Positions 59,969-64,000 of a stretch of 64,000 nucleotides of DNA are shown in pieces. The notes under the pieces are model-generated. The model did not search any database and was not told where the DNA came from. It saw nothing but the letters and a program-made list of their open reading frames with translations. The translations under genes and the position numbers were made by a program. The stretch comes from Holothuria scabra. Its lineage: Eukaryota; Echinodermata; Holothuroidea; Aspidochirotida; Holothuriidae. Every line of letters begins with the position of its first letter. Position 1 is the stretch's first letter. The stretch is taken from contig CM074188.1 in assembly GCA_037179385.1 (NCBI GenBank), positions 26,305,318-26,369,317 of the forward strand, written 5' to 3'.

Positions 59969-60321
59969 CAGGCCCGTAGCCAGGGGGGTCGGAGCGTTCG
60001 AACGACCTACCCCAACCTGAGGGAGGTCCATTTTTCCAGTCCTGGTTTTGAAGGGTCAGCTATGAAAGATTTTTTATCTTGACATATTGAGGAAGAATTT
60101 CCGTTCACTTCTTTAAAAGTGGTGTACTGTGTGGAATTCCTTGGGGAAAAGGACTTCTGTTGTGTTCAAAAGTCCTCTAAAATCCTCCAGATTGCAGGAG
60201 ATGTGCAGATCCGGGAAAGCATGCGCCAGACCCTTAGCAACTGCATGCTTACGACACGCGCCAGCCGCCTCCGTATTTGGAAAAAGACCCACCCCCTTCA
60301 CATGGGCTGGCTACGGGCCTG
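59969..60321. mobile_element. 353-bp MITE with CAGGCCCGTAGCCAG ends
   Basis: The left tip CAGGCCCGTAGCCAG and the right tip CTGGCTACGGGCCTG are perfect inverted repeats of 15 bp. The flanks share TCTGT (59964-59968 and 60322-60326), a likely 5-bp duplication. The G-run and GTAGCCAGG words resemble hAT-like ends, but the 8 bp expected for hAT are not seen. Confidence 0.7.
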
Positions 60322-61511
60322 TCTGTTTCCCTTTTCTCTAGTACCGCTTCAATCAAACTTCGATTGTTCAACTTAGTGGGTTTTGCAACTGTCATAGAGC
60401 AGCACTTTTGACTGCTCACCTCGCAGCAGTTTACGTTACACGATTATTGCACCAGCAGGGGGTGAATGAGTGCGCATGCATCATTTCCTATCGATTTTCA
60501 GTTTTTTCAAAGGCCTTTAAGTTTTAGAGGTAAGACTGAGGTAGACGTTTTACCAAGGATCTAATTTTAGTCATGTCCTCTCCCATAAGATTATCAAACT
60601 ACTCCTACCATAGCCAAGGAGTCATTGGACTGAGGTCCCACACAAGGATGCCATTGTTTTAGTTCCTAATATTTTTAAACACCAATTCTAGTTTAAAAGG
60701 TAGCATATATGGCATTAGATTCAAATGAGTACACCTACCTTCTATACCTTCCACCAAAACCTTGCCATACGAGGCGAAGCAGTGACACCAGGTCTTGAAT
60801 ATTGGTCACATTTCCGAAGAAATTAAGAAGTGTAGTAGATGTGCTGTTTTTTTTTTTTTTTAACTTTAATAGATTTAGATGAGTTCCCATTTTCTTTTTA
60901 GATGCGAGAATATCCAGGCGAGTAGTGGGTTACGATCGCCCTATTCCGCCTCAAAATTCCAGGCTTGGGTAGACTGCCTCCTAAATTTTCCCATGATTTG
61001 AATTTTGGCAGAGATATGTAAAAACTGGGCAGCCATTTGAGTGAGAAAATTATTATTATAATTTAATTGATTTACACAATTCGAATTCTTCCAAAAACTT
61101 GCCCAAAAAGTAACAGCAAAGCACAGTCACGGCAAAATTTTCATTTAAAGCCAAAACATACATATTTTCGAAAAACATTCGGTCAGCATATAGGCTATAT
61201 TACTTATTGATTGGTCTCACTTTATTTTATTTATTTATTTATTTTTTTTTTTTTGAGGGCAGCACTTTGTCCGGAATGGTAGAATATTGTTCGGGCGAAA
61301 GTTGCTAAAAAATTCTTGAACTTTTAATTTGTCCCATAACATAGAAAGACGGGAGGGTACACACCCTAAGTGTAAACTGTGGGAAGTGTTTTGTCCAAAT
61401 TGGGACTGGAAAATTATGTCTGGAAATTGTCCGATCGTTTTACAATGTACTCATTTTAATGAACATTTTATAGCAAACCACAACTGAAAAAGGTTGTCTT
61501 GAATATACTTA
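60322..61511. other. Intron sequence, no gene recognised
   Basis: T-runs at 60847-60862 and 61218-61254. A CGAATTCTTCC...TTGCCC segment near 61081 resembles one near 10662, probably a decayed repeat. Confidence 0.4.
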
Positions 61512-62841
61512 CACTGTTAAAAATTTCTCTGTAAATTTACATAATTTTTATGGCAAATTTTTTTCCAACCAAATAATGTTTTTTTTACAGCCAGACTGTA
61601 ATCATGAAAAAATATTAAGGGTTTGTTTTTTCTTTACAGTTTTTGCATGTAAATTAGTTTACAAAAGTCTACTGTAAAATCGAATTACAGAATTGTTCTG
61701 TTTTGTTTACCTTAATTTTATGTGAATTTACAGCCTACTGTTTTCATTCCCGACGTTTTAATATTTATTATAATATCGCTTTTATACCTTTCATATGTTA
61801 TTACGTAACATACACTTCACCATTACGTAGATCAGGTATTTGCTTACCAACATAATGTGTCGTTAGGAAGTTGTTTTCAATCAAAACACATTGAGGATGC
61901 TTTGTTGTCATATTGTTGTCAAATAGACTGCTTTCTCTAGGAACTTTGTACTTGGAAAGTCACATTTTTTGTACAATATAATAATTGTTTTTAAAATAAA
62001 GATGACAAAGAATGCAAATACATTGGTTACAAACATTTCCAGGCAAGGTAAACAATAAGTTTATCACTTCCTGATTAAAAAACGCCAAAGAAGATATTAT
62101 TCAAAGCAACAGCAATCCTTTTGTTAGGAAAATGCCTACAAAATAAGCTCCACCCATTTATGCAAAATGAGATTTACGTCATAAAGTGGTAAATTTACAG
62201 ACTCTTTCAAGTAAATTTGTGAAACGTTTTTAATTTGCTCCGATCAAGTGCATGAGCGCCTGTGGCGATTAGTTGACATCAGTATACCAATTGTCAGTGC
62301 TCTGAAATTAGGGCCTTACAATTTCTTTTTACTTAAAAATGTGTGACAAAACACCAGTTGTATGATATTTATAACTAAGAACGTAATAACTAAGTATGCT
62401 TTTCTAATAAATGTAAGTTAATTTTCAAATAGGGCCATAAATTTGCCAAAAATGTTTTTTTTTTAACTGAAACTTCGCAGAACGATGCATGTTATATATT
62501 GAAAATTTTCTGGCTATTTCTTATTTGTTTGTTTGGGCTTATTTTTGTTTCTTTTTCAGATTAAAAACAAAATGAATGTTTGTTAAATGACAGTATATTT
62601 ATGTGAAATTAGAAAAACACAAAATACTGTTAAAATTTCTGTAAATTTACAGAAAAAGTTTTACAAAGCAGTAAAATTTGGTTAAAAAAGCAGACAGAAA
62701 TAGTTTTTTAAATAAACAGAAAATACATGTTAAACAACCTTTTTTTATTGTAGCAATACAAAGTGTCTGTAAAGATAAAGAAAATCTCTATTAAAAGTAA
62801 AATACAAAAAGTTTAAGTAAAAAAAAAAATTTTTAACAGTG
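61512..62841. mobile_element. TA-flanked non-autonomous element, CACTGTTA family, copy 2 (1.33 kb)
   Basis: Ends are CACTGTTAAAAATTTCTCTG and TTTTTAACAGTG, flanked by TA (61510-61511 and 62842-62843). Same orientation as the copy at 16769-17998 and nearly identical in long stretches, with an extra segment of about 115 bp near 62295-62410. No coding capacity. It lies in the intron before Amt exon 5. Confidence 0.85.
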
Positions 62842-62843
62842 TA

Positions 62844-63104
62844 CGAGACTTAAAAATGTTATTTCCTCATGCTCGAGGAATCACCATTTTTCAAGATTTT
62901 CTTTTCGCTCCTCGCCACTGAAGATAATCTCAGGACAGGACTACATATTCTGGTCTAAAAAAATCCTTTGCCAATCACCTCATACGAAAATGACCTCTGC
63001 TAACTGTTGATGTTCTTAAATTGCCTACAAAACTGAATGCGATAGCCCGTCTCTATCTATTACATAACCAGAAATTAATGATGTAAATTTACCTTCGTCT
63101 ACAG
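62844..63104 (+). other. Intron end before Amt exon 5
   Basis: No gene; ends in the acceptor CTTCGTCTACAG. Confidence 0.5.
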
Positions 63105-63181
63105 TTACATCACGAAAAAGAGGACATTTCAAGTTTCCTACATCATCAATGGCGTTCTTGGTGCCTTAGTGTCCGTAACAG
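63105..63181 (+). CDS. amt: Ammonium transporter exon 5 (last exon in window)
   Basis: This 77-nt exon completes Ser and encodes YITKKRTFQVSYIINGVLGA followed by LVSVT plus one base. INGxLGALVS is a conserved helix start of the C-terminal half of Amt proteins. The acceptor is CTTCGTCTACAG and the donor ACAG|GTGAGT (phase 1). The exons from 1b through this one total 964 nt, or 321 codons plus one base. Family members are usually about 450-500 residues, so roughly the last third, including the second twin-His (AmtB H318) and the cytoplasmic tail, must lie past base 64000. Confidence 0.91.
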
Positions 63182-64000
63182 GTGAGTTAATCTTTATCAG
63201 GGACACGGACAAGAAACCCGTGGTACTATATAACAAAGGAATGTTATTCGGTTACGTGATTGGTTGGCAATGGTTGGCACTGATTGGCATAGAACAAGCG
63301 CGGGAACTCTTTTAGATTTTGAGCGTTCACCGATCTCGAGATAGCATGCAGAGTGTAGACGAATTGGAATCTACACTTCACTGTTACGATAATGTAAGCT
63401 CATCTGATTAACTTGTGTGGTGCCATTTGTTCGTGGGCATGAATAGCTCCTTTAAGGTACTGAAAGCATGTCAATGGTTTACTTTTAACTCATTCAAGTT
63501 TGAGTTCATTCATAGTTTGACGATGCCAACACAACTGTAAAAAAAATTGACATTAATGAATATTTATTTCTCTTCGATCTTTCGTCGTTTCGATACACAT
63601 GGTGGATAATGCGTTAAATGTTTGCGAATAGAAGGGAGAACAGGAATCATATGTTACATTACAGTACTGGGATATTTACATAAAAACATATCAAATCCTG
63701 AGACTTTTATCAATCATTTTTGTCATTCTTTAGTTTTACTACCATGAAGACGATTGTAAAGTATCCATGCCTTCTTTAGATATTTAACGATAAAACCCGA
63801 AAACCTGACTCGTCAATCATCTAGGTGTACCAATTGACCGTGCAGTATGTCAACACAGATATTGAAGGCATTTTCCGGAGGCAAAACTCATTGATATTGG
63901 CAGAAAAATTTTCTCTCTCAAGCTGTGAAAACTGCTTCTCAATGGCAAATAACATTCCGAAGAATTTAAATTTTCAAGTTAATGAATTTTTCCTTGAGAT
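63182..64000 (+). other. Start of the next Amt intron, to window end
   Basis: No further Amt exon was recognised before the window ends; the gene continues downstream. Confidence 0.5.

Noticed and set aside
60113..60376. Overlapping frames of 62-85 residues on both strands
   Set aside because: Fall inside the 353-bp MITE with inverted ends; no domain.

Overview
This window is eukaryotic nuclear DNA: AT-rich, exons with GT/AG splice sites and multi-kilobase introns, tRNA-derived SINEs, LINE and Penelope fragments, cut-and-paste transposons and a satellite. The only recognisable host gene is an ammonium transporter (Amt/MEP) on the + strand. The repeat mix (Penelope-like elements, a TTAA-flanked THAP element, frequent TAGGCCTA and AACGTTA words) fits a marine invertebrate, probably a deuterostome such as an echinoderm. 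That assignment is inference only.

Amt locus. Two long first exons, at 16036-16567 (1a) and 32813-33413 (1b), each encode the same N-terminal half of an Amt protein (TM1-TM4 and the start of TM5). Both end in the same splice phase, and they share about 80% of their residues. A single set of downstream exons is visible: 43235-43388, 49107-49178, 58471-58530 and 63105-63181. These carry the first twin-His residue, the FNCGS pore segment and later helices. The 3' end of the gene lies beyond base 64000. Either exon 1a or exon 1b could splice in frame to exon 2, so this is either one gene with alternative first exons or a tandem duplicate that lost its other exons.

Layout. 1-5.2 kb: a Kolobok-like element (659-2127) carrying a THAP-domain exon, a piggyBac-like MITE, a hAT-like element and a (GAAT)n tract. 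7.5-9.5 kb: a broken Penelope-like element flanked by inverted repeats, then a long (TA)n tract and a 68-bp palindrome. 14.2-15.7 kb: a hAT-like element ending about 360 bp upstream of exon 1a. 16-18 kb: exon 1a and a 1.23-kb TA-flanked element. 19.3-21.8 kb: inverted TTGGGCAA-rich repeats and a 599-bp element with 5-bp target duplications; its sister copy is at 25.7 kb. 22.4-23.7 kb: a second Penelope remnant. 30.6-33.8 kb: two LINE fragments around exon 1b. 35-50 kb: SINEs, a third Penelope-type endonuclease remnant, a LINE end, and Amt exons 2 and 3. 51-57.4 kb (intron between exons 3 and 4): nested MITEs, a 3.7-kb satellite with a three-unit higher-order repeat, and a 1.4-kb foldback element. 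58-64 kb: exons 4 and 5 and the second copy of the TA-flanked element.

I saw no tRNA or rRNA genes, no CRISPR and no bacterial-type operon. Most other open frames are unrecognised and are treated as chance frames.
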